Positions 12,001-20,071 of a stretch of DNA of 64,000 nt are shown one piece after another; position 1 is the stretch's first letter; each line of letters starts with the position of its first letter. A model generated the notes under the pieces. That model was not told where the DNA came from, made no database searches, and saw only the letters and a list, made by a program, of their open reading frames with translations. Origin of the DNA: Ekhidna lutea (GTDB lineage Bacteria; Bacteroidota; Bacteroidia; Cytophagales; Cyclobacteriaceae); NCBI RefSeq assembly GCF_900188325.1, contig NZ_FZPD01000002.1, forward strand, positions 682,001-746,000, in the 5' to 3' direction. The position numbers and the translations under genes are program-made.

Positions 12001-15000
12001 TGTCTTTTGCAGCCTGTGATGTACAATAAGTAAGTCCTGTAGCATTTAAAGTGATACCTGATGGGATTGTCTCCAATCCTCCATTATCATCCGCCCATCC
12101 AATTAACGTTCCATCGTAATTGTCGGTAGATAAACCTGAATTATCAAGCATGAAGGCCATATTGCCAACACTTCCGATATCCCAACTTCCTAAATCCTGA
12201 TTGAAGACAGTCGCTCCGGAAAACATCTCCTGCATAATAGTTACTCCGCTTACATTCCAACCTGATATGTCCTGATTGAAGCTAGTTGCCCCGGCGAAAG
12301 TCCCTTGCATGAAATCCACTTCAGCGACATTCCATCCGGTAATATCGCTATTGAATGAGGTCGCATTTTCGAACATATAGGACATTCGATCCAGACTAGT
12401 AAGCGTCCATGAGGAGATGTCTCCGGTAAAATCTGTTGCTCCCGAAAACATCCACTCCATGTTTGTCACATTCGAAACATCCCAACTTAGATTCTGATTA
12501 AAATCAGCAGCATTTTGAAACATGCGGGTCATTGTATTGACATTGGAAGTGGTCCACGAACCGATATTCGAATTGAACAATGCCGCATTCTGAAACATCG
12601 AATTCATCTCAGTGACATTTCCCACCTGCCAGGAACTCAAGTCTCCGGTAAATACCGATGCAGCCATAAACATATTGCTCATATCTGTAACCTGACTCAC
12701 GTTCCATCCGCTGATATCTCCGTTGAATGAGGAGGCTCCATTGAACATTCCCTCCATCGTCACCGGCACGGAAGAATTGATCGTCCAAGCCAAATTCTGA
12801 TTGAAGCTATTAGCTCCGGCAAACATGTTGGTGAAGTTGGTGACTGTGGAAACATCCCATGTAGAATTGAGGGTGGTCAACGAGGTGGCATTTCCAAACA
12901 TAAAACTCAGGTCCGTTACTGCACTCAAGTCAGGGGAATCAGTTGCAGTTATTGTCAAATTTGTGCAACCAGAGAACGCATTTGCCATGCTGGTCCACGC
13001 AATATCTCCCCATTGCTCTACAGTTTGAATCTTTAGACGATCCCCTCCTCCATTAAAGTAAATTCTTGGAAAAATTCCCGAGATTTCGACACGATATGTT
13101 TGGCCATCGGTTAGGCCAGTAAGTACTGCATCTCCAGTTTGATTAATAAGGGAACCATTGTCTAAAGTGTTCAATGTATTTTCCCAGTAAACATCATAAT
13201 TATATGTTCCGGTTGTGGTTGGGATGGTGATTAGACCTGTTCCATCAGCTAGCCACGTGGTAATGAAAGGACACGCTTGTCCAGCATCATTGATGTTCCA
13301 GGTATGATTGTCAATCAAGTCCTGCCGACCAGTATCGTCACAGTAATTGACCCCAGTAGCATTCATAGTAACATTAGCAGGGATGGCGGTTTCTAAACCT
13401 GTAATTTGAGACCAGCCCAAAAGGGTAGCATCATAGTTTGATGCCGACATGCGGGTATTAGTAAAGATGGACCCAATTCCTCCAGAAGTAACGCTACTAA
13501 GGTCCCATGCTCCAAGATTCTGATTGAATGCAGAGGCATCTTGGAACATATTACCCATGTTCGTAACTGTTGACACATCCCAGGATCCAATCGGCTGATT
13601 GAACGCATCTGCAAAGGCGAACATGTTGAAAAGGTTGGTTATGCCTGTCAGTGTCCATGAACTAATGTCCTGATTGAAATCTTGTGACTGGTAGAACATT
13701 GAGGATAAGTTTGCCGATGGATTTAGGTTCCACGTATCTAAAGGCTGATTGAACAATTCCGTCCAGCTGAACATACCAGAGAGATTTGTGACTGTGCTCA
13801 CATCCCAGCTATTCAAATTTTGGTTAAATGCATCAGCATTCTCAAACATGCTTTGCATAGACGTCACCGTGGTGAAGTCCCATGAACTGATATTGGAATT
13901 GAAAAGGCTGGCATCTTTAAACATTGATGACATGGTGATTGAACTGCTACTAAACGTACCTGTCCAAGAAGAAAGATCTCCCTGAAAGGCTGAAGCGCCT
14001 TCGAACATGCCACTGAAAGTCGTAGCGCTTGACACGTTCCAATTCAGGTCTTGATTGAAGGATGTGGCTAAGCGAAACATACCACTCAGATTTACCACAT
14101 TAGAAACGTTCCAGTTGGTAATGTTTCCATTGAAGGCATCATTCAGGCTAAACATTAATGTCATATTCGTTACATTATCCGTATCCCAAGCACTAATGTC
14201 TCCTGTGAACGAATCTGCATTGGAAAAAAGGCGGGCCATATTCGTAACACCGATCACATTCCAGGAACTGATGTTCCCATTGAAAGCAGAAGCAGTATTG
14301 AACATGCTCTCCATATTCACTCCGGGAGTGGTGTTGATCGTCCAGGAATTAAGATCCTGATTGAAAATATCCGTATTCTGGAACATTCCAAAGAAGCTGG
14401 TGATGGTGCTTACATCCCAATGATCCATGGGATTATTCAATGCATCACAGTTATAAAACATGCTTTGCAGGCTGGTTACCCCGGATAAATCTGGAGCATC
14501 TGTTGCTGGTACAGTTAGATTTGGACAATTGTAAAAGGCTTCATGCATGCTTGCCCAGGCTATATCACCCCATTGCTCCACCGATAAGATCTTCTCTCTT
14601 TCAGCAGCTCCATCTGCCCTGGCCCAGAACCTTGGAAAAGTACCTGTTATTTCTACTCGGTAGGTTTGTCCATCCGTCAATCCTGTTAATAGCGCTCCTC
14701 CTGTTTGACTACTCAACGAACCATTGTCTAGAGCATTCAGCGTATTTTCCCAGTATACATCGTAATTATAAGTTCCGGTTGCAATTGGAATGGTAATTTG
14801 ACCGGATGCATCAGCTAGCCATGTGGTGATGAAAGCACCTAATGACGGTTGTGACGATGGATTATCGGTAGCACTTGATGTTAAATATTCTTCGAGACCC
14901 TGAATACCATTGTATTCATAAACCATCACATGGTAAGTTGTACTATGATCCAATCCGGTTAGACTGACGCTAGACCCTGTCCCATTGTAAACCACATAGT

Positions 15001-17812
15001 TACCTGTTCCAATTTCAGATCCTGCTCCAAACAGCGTATTGGCGGTATAAGTTGTTGTATTTACCGGGTTAGCATCAACGATACTTCCCTCCTTCACCAC
15101 CACAAGTCGTGCTGAACCATCGCCGTTAGTCCAGCTTATATCCATGTCAAAGAAATCTACATTGGAAAAGTTGATATTAGATGCCTGAGTAGTAGGAACA
15201 GAAAAGGTTAGTGGCGAAGTAGCAAACTCAGATGAGTTATTAGAAGCAGTCTGATTAACTGAGATATTAAACAGCCCTGATCCGATAGTATTCACGTCTA
15301 CCTGATGACTATAAGTGCCTCCACCAGTCACTGTTGTAGATGCGAGGTATTGTTCTCCCTCATCGGCAACATCAGCAAAAATCTGAATCGTGGCACCAGC
15401 TGTGCCTGTTCCAGTAATAAGTCCGTCTAGTGTTGAAGTTATGGTTGGAGGTAAAACACCATTTTGGGCGCCATTCGTTATTAGAATTGCTTCTCCCGTA
15501 TTGGTGTGAATGGAATTCTGGGAAAGGCTATTATTTATAATTCCACCGGCAAAGGGATCTCCCATTTCTACACCATCCGATGTATTAAAAGCTATTGTGT
15601 TGCTCATCAGTGAGGTTCCATTAGCTCCTCCCTCGATTTTGATACCATTGGCACCATTCCCAAGTGCAGAAGTGCCATTAGCTTGTATACCGATCAGATT
15701 GCTATTGACGTTGTTGCCTGTAGTTGTTCCTCCCTCTATAAGTATTCCATCCAATGTGTTTCCAGAAATGACATTGTTGGTAATGCTAGTGCCGGTACCA
15801 ACACTCAGTCGTATTCCTTCATTGTCATTTGGTATTGCAGATGTACCAGCAGCATTTGTCCCGATGTAATTTTCTGTTATCGTAAAGCCGCCAACACTGA
15901 CACCTATTCCGTAGCTATTGCCAGAAATAACGTTTCCCAGTCCGGAACCTCCTATAGTTCCTGAGCCTCCTGCCAGACTAATTCCGGCACCTCCATTACC
16001 TCTATCCAAATTACCTGCTGCGTCGGTTCCGATGTAATTGTCAACGATGGTGGTGTTTGCAGCTGAAACAAGTATGCCTGCACTTGATGCACCTCCGGCC
16101 GCTGAAATTACATTCGGGGGATTGGTACCTGTTACATCTCCTATCCTAGTATTGTTGGAAGTGCCCTGAACCCTAATGTTTGGATTTCCGTTTGTTCCAT
16201 TCGCAATTGCTGTGGACCCGTCTGACCCCAAGCTTAAATAGTTTCCTGTAATTGTGACACTGTTTGAGTTATTTACATCAATCCCATATCCTGTATTTCC
16301 AGATATAATGTTTCGAGCTGTAACATTTCCCCCAATCGTAACACCAGTGCTCGCATTTCCAACTTCAATTCCAAATCCATTTCCTCTATCTAGAAGACCT
16401 GTAATGTCAACGCCAATATAGTTGTTAAGAATATCTGTATTTGTGGCTGCACTTAAACGAATTCCCTCACTACTGTTGTTTGAAATAACATTTACAAGAT
16501 CCCCACTAACACCTATCGTGGTTCCATCACTATTTAGGACATCAATTCCAATTGAATTGGCAACAGCTGAAGATCCATCCAAACCAATACCAATTCTATT
16601 TCCAGAAATAATTGTGTTATCGGATGAATTATTAATTCTGATTCCGAAAGAATTTCCTCCAATTATGTTAGCTCCGGAAAGTGTGCCATCTCCGATGATC
16701 GTGCCTGTAGCTCCATTATTAATTGAAATACCCGAATAATTGGCTACATCCGTAGCATTACCATTTGGTGCGACCCCTAGTTTACAACCATAGATTTCAT
16801 TGTTTGTAGCACCTGAGCCATCTACTAAGATTGCCGCATTAGGAGAACCTGAAAATCCACGCATATGTAGTCCTCGAATAACACAGCTTCCACCATTAAT
16901 CTCTATCCCAGAGATGGCATTACCAGTTTGAATTGTTATGTCTGGCTCAAAGTCACCATCAATGTCGCCATTTATGGTTGTAGCATTTCCATCTCCGCTG
17001 GTTAATACCAGACTATTGTCAATCGTAATTATCCCACCATCAATTGACGGGTCAAAAGTAATACTATTAGCTCCTGCAGTGTTATTGGCATTGTCAATAC
17101 ACCAGCGAAGAGAACCAACTCCTGTATCATTTGTATTGGTAACAGTATAGGTATCAACAACGTTGGACAGGACACCAATATCTGTGGAGGTTAAAGCCCG
17201 ATTATAGATTCTTACCTCATCAATTATACCGGTAAAATAACTATTTAAGTCTGGCCAGTAACCAATCCTAACCCCGGTGTTACTCGTATTTAGTGTCCGA
17301 GCAGTATTATCGGTTTGTACACCATCAAAATATGTAATGACGTTAGTTCCTGTGTAAACGACTGCAATATGGTGCCAACTAGATGTCTGTGGAGTGAAAG
17401 CCCCACTTATATCGCATCCTCCACTACTTCCTAGCTGTATAGAGCCATTCCCCATAGCAGCAAACTCATTGCAAGAGCCTAAAGAGCCTGTATGAAAAAT
17501 TGTTCTGTGAGTTGTATTTGTTTGATTCACCCAAGCCGATATAGTTCTTTGTTGTGCGCCATTAATGGCTGAGGCATCCGACAACAGATCAATTCTTGCA
17601 TTTGTCCCATTAAAGAAATATGCACTATTTGCACTTCCTGACTGATCTGTAGTCAGCGTTGCGTTAAAGACCGTTCCATTATTGTTATTTCCTGAGACAT
17701 CATTAGCATTACCAGAAAAGGGGTAATAAGCAATTAGGTTTGAGCTAATATCTTGACCAATCGAGACCAGAGTAAACCCGCAAAGGAAGATTGCTAAAGC
17801 AAGATTTTTCAT
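3011..17812 (-). CDS. Giant modular T9SS surface protein, 4933 residues
   Basis: The protein has a signal peptide (residues 1-19) and these approximate domains: LamG-like 25-215; a first right-handed beta-helix 218-785, opening with GSLRWCIDNAN; linker/Ig-like 785-875; Fn3-like 875-988; three BspA-type (DUF285) leucine-rich cassettes, 991-1516, 1517-1956 and 1957-2600; two more beta-helix units opening with GSLRW at about 2605 and 3045; plant-type LRRs (LTGSIPSELGNL) 3568-3943; Ig-like 3945-4035; nine repeats of about 78 residues 4039-4747; cadherin-like 4748-4840; T9SS type-A sorting domain 4846-4933. All modules are extracellular adhesion or carbohydrate-recognition types, and I see no catalytic domain. 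Likely roles are attachment, gliding or particle colonisation. The reading frame is intact over 14.8 kb, which argues for selection. The start is followed by a good signal peptide; I see no strong promoter. Confidence 0.9.
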   Translation of the reverse strand: MKNLALAIFLCGFTLVSIGQDISSNLIAYYPFSGNANDVSGNNNNGTVFNATLTTDQSGSANSAYFFNGTNARIDLLSDASAINGAQQRTISAWVNQTNTTHRTIFHTGSLGSCNEFAAMGNGSIQLGSSGGCDISGAFTPQTSSWHHIAVVYTGTNVITYFDGVQTDNTARTLNTSNTGVRIGYWPDLNSYFTGIIDEVRIYNRALTSTDIGVLSNVVDTYTVTNTNDTGVGSLRWCIDNANNTAGANSITFDPSIDGGIITIDNSLVLTSGDGNATTINGDIDGDFEPDITIQTGNAISGIEINGGSCVIRGLHMRGFSGSPNAAILVDGSGATNNEIYGCKLGVAPNGNATDVANYSGISINNGATGTIIGDGTLSGANIIGGNSFGIRINNSSDNTIISGNRIGIGLDGSSAVANSIGIDVLNSDGTTIGVSGDLVNVISNNSSEGIRLSAATNTDILNNYIGVDITGLLDRGNGFGIEVGNASTGVTIGGNVTARNIISGNTGYGIDVNNSNSVTITGNYLSLGSDGSTAIANGTNGNPNIRVQGTSNNTRIGDVTGTNPPNVISAAGGASSAGILVSAANTTIVDNYIGTDAAGNLDRGNGGAGISLAGGSGTIGGSGLGNVISGNSYGIGVSVGGFTITENYIGTNAAGTSAIPNDNEGIRLSVGTGTSITNNVISGNTLDGILIEGGTTTGNNVNSNLIGIQANGTSALGNGANGIKIEGGANGTSLMSNTIAFNTSDGVEMGDPFAGGIINNSLSQNSIHTNTGEAILITNGAQNGVLPPTITSTLDGLITGTGTAGATIQIFADVADEGEQYLASTTVTGGGTYSHQVDVNTIGSGLFNISVNQTASNNSSEFATSPLTFSVPTTQASNINFSNVDFFDMDISWTNGDGSARLVVVKEGSIVDANPVNTTTYTANTLFGAGSEIGTGNYVVYNGTGSSVSLTGLDHSTTYHVMVYEYNGIQGLEEYLTSSATDNPSSQPSLGAFITTWLADASGQITIPIATGTYNYDVYWENTLNALDNGSLSSQTGGALLTGLTDGQTYRVEITGTFPRFWARADGAAEREKILSVEQWGDIAWASMHEAFYNCPNLTVPATDAPDLSGVTSLQSMFYNCDALNNPMDHWDVSTITSFFGMFQNTDIFNQDLNSWTINTTPGVNMESMFNTASAFNGNISSWNVIGVTNMARLFSNADSFTGDISAWDTDNVTNMTLMFSLNDAFNGNITNWNVSNVVNLSGMFRLATSFNQDLNWNVSSATTFSGMFEGASAFQGDLSSWTGTFSSSSITMSSMFKDASLFNSNISSWDFTTVTSMQSMFENADAFNQNLNSWDVSTVTNLSGMFSWTELFNQPLDTWNLNPSANLSSMFYQSQDFNQDISSWTLTGITNLFNMFAFADAFNQPIGSWDVSTVTNMGNMFQDASAFNQNLGAWDLSSVTSGGIGSIFTNTRMSASNYDATLLGWSQITGLETAIPANVTMNATGVNYCDDTGRQDLIDNHTWNINDAGQACPFITTWLADGTGLITIPTTTGTYNYDVYWENTLNTLDNGSLINQTGDAVLTGLTDGQTYRVEISGIFPRIYFNGGGDRLKIQTVEQWGDIAWTSMANAFSGCTNLTITATDSPDLSAVTDLSFMFGNATSLTTLNSTWDVSTVTNFTNMFAGANSFNQNLAWTINSSVPVTMEGMFNGASSFNGDISGWNVSQVTDMSNMFMAASVFTGDLSSWQVGNVTEMNSMFQNAALFNSNIGSWTTSNVNTMTRMFQNAADFNQNLSWDVSNVTNMEWMFSGATDFTGDISSWTLTSLDRMSYMFENATSFNSDITGWNVAEVDFMQGTFAGATSFNQDISGWNVSGVTIMQEMFSGATVFNQDLGSWDIGSVGNMAFMLDNSGLSTDNYDGTLIGWADDNGGLETIPSGITLNATGLTYCTSQAAKDILEGATYNWTITDAGSNCPFVTTWLVDATGEITIPTFAGETYNYSITWTNLDNGGLGDGSATVMSDVPYNITGLQNGDTYQVEISGAFPRIYFNAGTERLKIQTVEQWGDVAWTSMAQAFLSCDNLTVPATDAPDLSNVIDMTSMFQSCPALTTENFNNWNVSNVQNMTQVFAFSTAFNGNVDMWDVSNVTTMFGMFWGAQSFNQHLNTWTPTAVTDISRMFQTAISFNGNIDGWNMPNLTTAVETFYQAYALNQSLNGWTFGVLDNMSGMFREAIIFDGNISSWDVSTVTDMSNLFLSALAFDQDISGWETSNVNTLAGTFSGSPFNRDLITTPGGGNNGGIAWDVSSVTNMANTFSGATQFNGNITNWDVSNVNTMTGMFQGAIAFDQPIDSWSTNTSLVQDMSNMFALASAFNQNLNSWDVSTVNNMAGMFNGATDFNGNITSWETSLVTDMSEMFRDASAFNQDIGLWDVSIVNTMNRMFWGASNFNQDLIFQAGAGNGGGDAWNVSTVGNMELMFAATGNFNGNISNWDISGVSAFRQMFEGAVAFNQDLSSWDVSSIVDMTNLFNNATSFNQSLGNWDIGMVQFMNGMLDNSGLSTGNYDATLIGWADDNGGSETIPVSITLNATGITYCTSQAAKDILEGATYNWTINDAGVDCSEAFVVTNTQDDGEGSLRWTIDNANVISGQQTISFNIPNTDPNYNLDGGTGDETWTITPVTGLPVITEDLVLDATTQAGTGNFNIVLDGLNGPTNGINTQPGVIEVYGFYITNFTTGIRLYGDGANGSIIGAPGMGNTIVLCVDGTRSTFTDQIVFHGNYIGTDEYGNTGLGNTNGITTSTGSNTHFIGGANPGEGNVISGNSTAIATNGASLSIIEGNYIGTDPTGTSAVPNNTGIGLGLSGNCQILNNVISGNSGTAISLNTSDGTIIQGNFIGVDANGSLPLPNNKGFSTVGVGGSGCDNNIIGGTGIGEANTIAYNTAVGVEITHSVHQGNQIIGNEIYCNGTGIDLISGANGGIAAPIINEVTATTVGGTGTSGNTIHVYRDNSACSPSQGTEYLGSTTVDISGDWEITGLIIALGTDVITATATNGTDGTSEFGTQNPFLVTNTLDDGIGSLRWCIENAIASPTKATISFNLPGDGSSDSWKIDVASQLPVMTNSGIGMIIDGTTQPGWDIDAGLMPRIDGAINGISRGLEIGSLGNVEIYGLHITGFTSVGIFGQNLPGGPDNSTIGAPNKGNVISSNGNGIIFYQCNNCVIQANRIGTTPDGLAPDGNESSGIVVGYTSGPFIIGGDRDAGEGNVISNNGAIIEDGDASEYGVFIADGASDIQVYGNLIGTDINGENNFGNRTGLIISNGTTNNCIIGSPTPGYENVISGSYQWTNVYFGAASDNNIVQNNIIGLNAAGDTPIGSSNPDLDGVWLLAQAGDNNLSFNNNIIAGNTGDGIYINGQSAFEIEGNTIGLGLDGITAIGNGGHGISISDATTSVSIGGTGVENIIANNSGSGIYFENLSDDNGNNILRNSYYCNSVKGVEFELTPTVDFPHITSISAGGISGVTMAQDGSTVDIYQTNSTCSDRQGYVHIATVSASSGTWSYTGSIDIEEEYVTSVTDVTNGISEFSFTELILGGVFEQDYNALVALYNSTDGANWTNNTNWLSGNDVSTWYGVTVSGIRVNSIDLNSNNLVGTIPSEIGNLPELVALILGFNQLTGSIPSEIGNLTSLENLNLEVNQLNGVIPSELGNLVNLIELDFEENLLSGTIPMELGSLSAIEIIDLEDNQLTGSIPSEIFGLANLNWLVLSVNQLSGDIPPGLGTMVNLEYLWLDDNQFSGSIPVELGDLSALVQLRLNSNQLTGSIPVELGNLSNLLSLNLGTNQLSGTLPVELGLLVNLESFDIDNNMLTGSIPTELGNLTQLTVFQLDNNQLTGSIPSELGNLTQLADMQLAGNQLSGSVPATFSNLTLLSKLEIESNQLSGLPDMSSIVSLIEFDVNDNVLEFDDLELNISVLNNYSPQANITAPTDQDLNAGELLDVTISVGGSNNSYQWYLDGSPVSGQTTDNLNIANVTEADQGSYHLEVTNSVVTGLTISSDAFNVTVDDNPTVITQDISVSLDATGNVSIAPSDIDNGSSDDETIAANLVLVLDVTDFDCTTLGANTVTLTVTDEGGNSSNASATVTIVDDEAPDVVTQDITVTLDATGTATITPTDIDNGSTDNCSFTLSLDRTDFDCTDVGTQTVTLAATDGTNTSTETATITVVDDTAPVVVTQDITVTLDATGTATITPTDIDNGSTDNCSLTLSLDRTDFDCSDVGNQTVTLSASDGTNTSTGTATITVIDDTAPVVVTQDITVTLDATGTATITPTDIDNGSTDNCSFTLSLDQTDFDCTDVGDQTVILTASDGTNTSTGTATVTVVDNSAPIVVTQDITIAFDATGSATISTTDIDDGSTDNCSFTLSLNQTDFDCTDVGDQTMILTASDGTNTSTGTATVTVVDDSAPVVITQDITVTLDATGTATITPTDIDNGSTDNCSFTLSLDRTDFDCADVGTQTVTLSASDGTNTSAGTATVTVIDDTAPVVVTQDITVTLDDTGSVSITTTDIDNGSTDNCSLTLSLDRTDFDCTDIGTQTVTLTATDGTNTSTGTATVTVIDDTAPVVVTQDITVTLDVTGTATITPADVDSGSTDNCTLTLSLDRTDFDCTDVGTQTVTLTATDGTNTSTGTATVTVVDDEAPVVVTQDITVTLDDTGSATISPTDIDNGTTDNCTFTLSIDQTTFTIEDLGDNTITLTATDQSGNEGNATAIVTVERGNQSPSVIYIFYIHENTPNGTLIGSVTGSDADNNELTYSIISGNESGAFSLNAVSGDLTVNDETILDFEVTPSFELMVEVDDGAGGMTFADVTINLIDIDEDALGIDPEVEGIRVYPNPASMSLFIDSQNRNTQELTVELYALNGSQVEISVDQREAFFMRIDISDIASGIYNLIIQFDDKMVSRNIVIKK
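3572..5698 (-). repeat. Nine tandem repeats of about 234 bp (78 residues) inside the giant gene
   Basis: Each unit runs from TQDITVTLDATG through DIDNGSTDNC and DFDC to a DDTAP-type end. Units 2-8 (counted from the N-terminus) are exactly or nearly 78 residues and very similar in DNA. Unit 1 lacks the TDNC cysteine, and unit 9 lacks the DFDC cysteine. The pattern resembles HYR-type or Ig-like stalk repeats. The Asp/Asn-rich loop suggests Ca2+ binding and the paired Cys suggest disulfides; both are inference. Confidence 0.85.
10015..14840 (-). repeat. Three tandem BspA-type (DUF285) cassettes inside the giant gene
   Basis: Each cassette has a header (TTWLADxxGxITIP), an Fn3-like edge with TYRVEIxGxFPR, an entry motif SVEQWGDIAW or TVEQWGDxAW, then about 10-17 repeats of the form MFxxAxxFNxxIxxWDVSxVTxM. 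Each ends with a cap (NYDxTLxGW, then TY/NYC, then DAGxxC). Cassette boundaries fall near 13265 and 11945. Cassettes 2 and 3 share a nearly identical cap, which points to recent duplication. Confidence 0.8.
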
Positions 17813-18006
17813 ATAAAAAATGATTGGTGGTGAATAAGATTATTGTAGGGAATAAATCTTTCTTGCAACTAACCATTCAAGATACAAAAAAGTACTGTAA
17901 TATTCCAAAACTAAACACCACTTATCGATGAATCGAAAATATGAAACTATATATCTACTAGTCCACCAAAAAACCCTATTTTCGAGGGTTCGAGAACTAA
18001 CCCAAA
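17813..18006. promoter_or_regulatory. Divergent gap with two mutually exclusive hairpins before the antiporter gene
   Basis: The 194-bp gap separates the giant gene from the antiporter gene. AACCCT (17972-17977) can pair with AGGGTT (17985-17990). The same GGGTT can instead pair with AACCC at 17999-18003, three bases before the ATG at 18007. That is the layout of an accessibility switch, but the stems are short and the transcription start is unknown. Nothing else clear is visible. Confidence 0.3.
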
Positions 18007-19488
18007 ATGACAACAAAACGCGAACCCACTTTATTCGAATCTCTTATTCCCATCATTTTCCTTATTCTACTCCTCGTAATAAACGTTGGAATTTTTGGTA
18101 GTGAGGCATTAGGAGGATCCAACCAAATCGTACTCATCCTTTCAGCAGGTGTAGCTGCCATTGTAGCCTTTAAGGTCGGGAATAAATGGGAAGACATTCA
18201 GAATGGAATCGTCAAGAGCATCAGTTCAGCTATGGCTTCCATTCTTATACTTTTATTGATTGGATCGCTTGCGGGTACCTGGATGCTCAGCGGAGTAGTT
18301 CCTGCCATGATCTATTATGGATTGCAAATTCTCAATCCCACTATCTTTTTGGTGGCAGCCTGTATTGTATGTTCCATCGTTTCAGTCGCGACCGGTAGTT
18401 CCTGGACAACAGCAGCGACTGTTGGTATTGCTTTGATTGGCATAGGTCAGGCGCTAGGAATCTCAGAGGGACTTGTTGCGGGCGCTATACTTTCAGGGGC
18501 ATACTTCGGAGATAAAATGTCTCCACTTTCTGACACAACCAACCTGGCACCAGCCATGGCAGGAACGGATCTGTTTACACACATTCGATACATGACGATC
18601 ACCACCGTGCCATCAATTTTGTTGTCGCTCACTATCTTCCTTATCATCGGCTTATCCAACTCTTCAGATGGTGCTATAGAAGGAAAAGAAGCTATCCTAT
18701 CTGCCATTGATGGTGCATTCAATATTAATGGGTGGTTATTCATAGTTCCCGTTGTTGTAGTGGTGCTAATCGTTAAAAAAATGCCGGCACTTCCGGCTTT
18801 ACTAATTGGGACCTTACTGGGTGCTGTCTTCGCACTCATCTTCCAGCCAGATTTAGTAGCACTGGTTGCTGCAACTGCTAGCAGAGATGGCGAGCTTTAT
18901 AAATATTTACCACGAGGATTCAGCAACCCCTTTATCGGCACCATGCAGGCCATGTTTGGTGACATATCTTTTACCACTGGGAATGCGGTACTGGATGATC
19001 AAGGATTATTAAGTGCCTCGGGCATGGCCGGAATGCTTGGCACCATTTGGCTGATTATTTCGGCCATGATTTTTGGTGGAGTAATGGAAGGAGCCGGTAT
19101 GTTGAAAAGAATAGCATCAGCAATAATATCCAAAGTAAACTCTACAGGCTCTCTTGTTACATCCACTGTTGGAACATGTATCTTCTTTAATGGGACAGCT
19201 TCAGATCAGTACCTGGCCCTCGTTGTACCCGGTAGAATGTATGCAGACACCTACAAAAAGAAAGGCCTTGCTCCTGAGAATCTCAGTCGTACACTGGAAG
19301 ATTCAGGAACTGTAACATCCGTATTGATTCCATGGAATACATGTGGTGCTTATCACGCCAGTGTTTTAGGTGTGGCCACAGGTACTTATTTTATGTATTG
19401 TTTTTTCAATATCATTAGCCCATTTATGACTATCCTGGTAGCGTATACCGGATACAAAATCAAGAAACTGAAAGGAAAAGGTGAATAG
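18007..19488 (+). CDS. nhaC: NhaC-family Na+/H+ antiporter
   Basis: The 493-residue polytopic membrane protein shows the NhaC-type features SVATGSSWTTAATVGIALIG, GAYFGDKMSPLSDTTNLAPAM and a C-terminal ILIPWNTCGAYHASVLG segment. These belong to the ion transporter superfamily half-membrane motifs. NhaC exchangers expel Na+ in return for protons and are common in marine bacteria; some relatives carry malate/lactate, so substrate is inferred. The start has a clear membrane-insertion N-terminus (IPIIFLILLLVINVGIF). The 3' end overlaps the exonuclease gene by 8 nt, which suggests one transcript. A possible structured leader is listed for the gap upstream. Confidence 0.88.
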   Translation: MTTKREPTLFESLIPIIFLILLLVINVGIFGSEALGGSNQIVLILSAGVAAIVAFKVGNKWEDIQNGIVKSISSAMASILILLLIGSLAGTWMLSGVVPAMIYYGLQILNPTIFLVAACIVCSIVSVATGSSWTTAATVGIALIGIGQALGISEGLVAGAILSGAYFGDKMSPLSDTTNLAPAMAGTDLFTHIRYMTITTVPSILLSLTIFLIIGLSNSSDGAIEGKEAILSAIDGAFNINGWLFIVPVVVVVLIVKKMPALPALLIGTLLGAVFALIFQPDLVALVAATASRDGELYKYLPRGFSNPFIGTMQAMFGDISFTTGNAVLDDQGLLSASGMAGMLGTIWLIISAMIFGGVMEGAGMLKRIASAIISKVNSTGSLVTSTVGTCIFFNGTASDQYLALVVPGRMYADTYKKKGLAPENLSRTLEDSGTVTSVLIPWNTCGAYHASVLGVATGTYFMYCFFNIISPFMTILVAYTGYKIKKLKGKGE

Positions 19489-20071
19489 CCGATTTGCGGA
19501 ACATATCACTAAGGAAGACATGCGTGCGCTTCCGTTGCTTGCATTTGAAGGCAAAATCCATGTCATTGACACAAAGGAAGAATGCATCAAAGCAGTAGAT
19601 GAACTGCGGAAATTTGATGTATTGGGGTTTGATACAGAAAAGAAACCCACCTTCGTTAAAGGCGAGTACAACCACACAGCAATGGTACAGCTATCCACCA
19701 TGGAGGATGCCTACCTTTTCCGACTGAATAACATGGGGTACCCTACTTCTCTCTTCGACTTTATGGCTGATCCATCTATTCTAAAATTAGGCATTAGCAT
19801 TGACGATGACCTGAAGGATTTGATTCGTGCAAGAAAGTTCAAACCAAAGAATTTTACAGACCTTAATGATGTCGTTCGAGAGCTGGGAGTAAAGCACATG
19901 GGTGTGAAGAAGCTTGCGGCAGTTTTTCTTGAATCTCGCATCTCCAAAAACCAGCAGGTATCAAACTGGGAGGCAGAAACACTCTCACCACCCCAGCAAA
20001 AGTATGCGGCCACAGATGCATGGATTTGTCTGGCTATCCATGAGGAAATGAAACGAAAGGGGTATATCTAA
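19481..20071 (+). CDS. RNase D-like DEDDy 3'-5' exonuclease
   Basis: This 196-residue single-domain exonuclease has ExoI Asp51/Glu53 in GFDTEKKP, ExoII in the LGISIDDDLKDL segment and ExoIII YAATDAW. These are the acidic metal ligands of DEDDy nucleases of the RNase D / WRN-like group. There is no HRDC domain, unlike full RNase D. The start taken is GTG at 19481, overlapping the antiporter stop; an ATG at 19520 preceded by AAGGAAG is a credible alternative that would still keep the catalytic domain. It probably trims RNA or DNA 3' ends in the cytoplasm. Confidence 0.85.
   Translation: MNSRFAEHITKEDMRALPLLAFEGKIHVIDTKEECIKAVDELRKFDVLGFDTEKKPTFVKGEYNHTAMVQLSTMEDAYLFRLNNMGYPTSLFDFMADPSILKLGISIDDDLKDLIRARKFKPKNFTDLNDVVRELGVKHMGVKKLAAVFLESRISKNQQVSNWEAETLSPPQQKYAATDAWICLAIHEEMKRKGYI

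Noticed and set aside
3189-17150. Many open frames on the plus strand across the giant gene
   Set aside because: They are antisense to a single intact 14.8-kb frame and arise from its repeats; none has protein-like composition or a start context.
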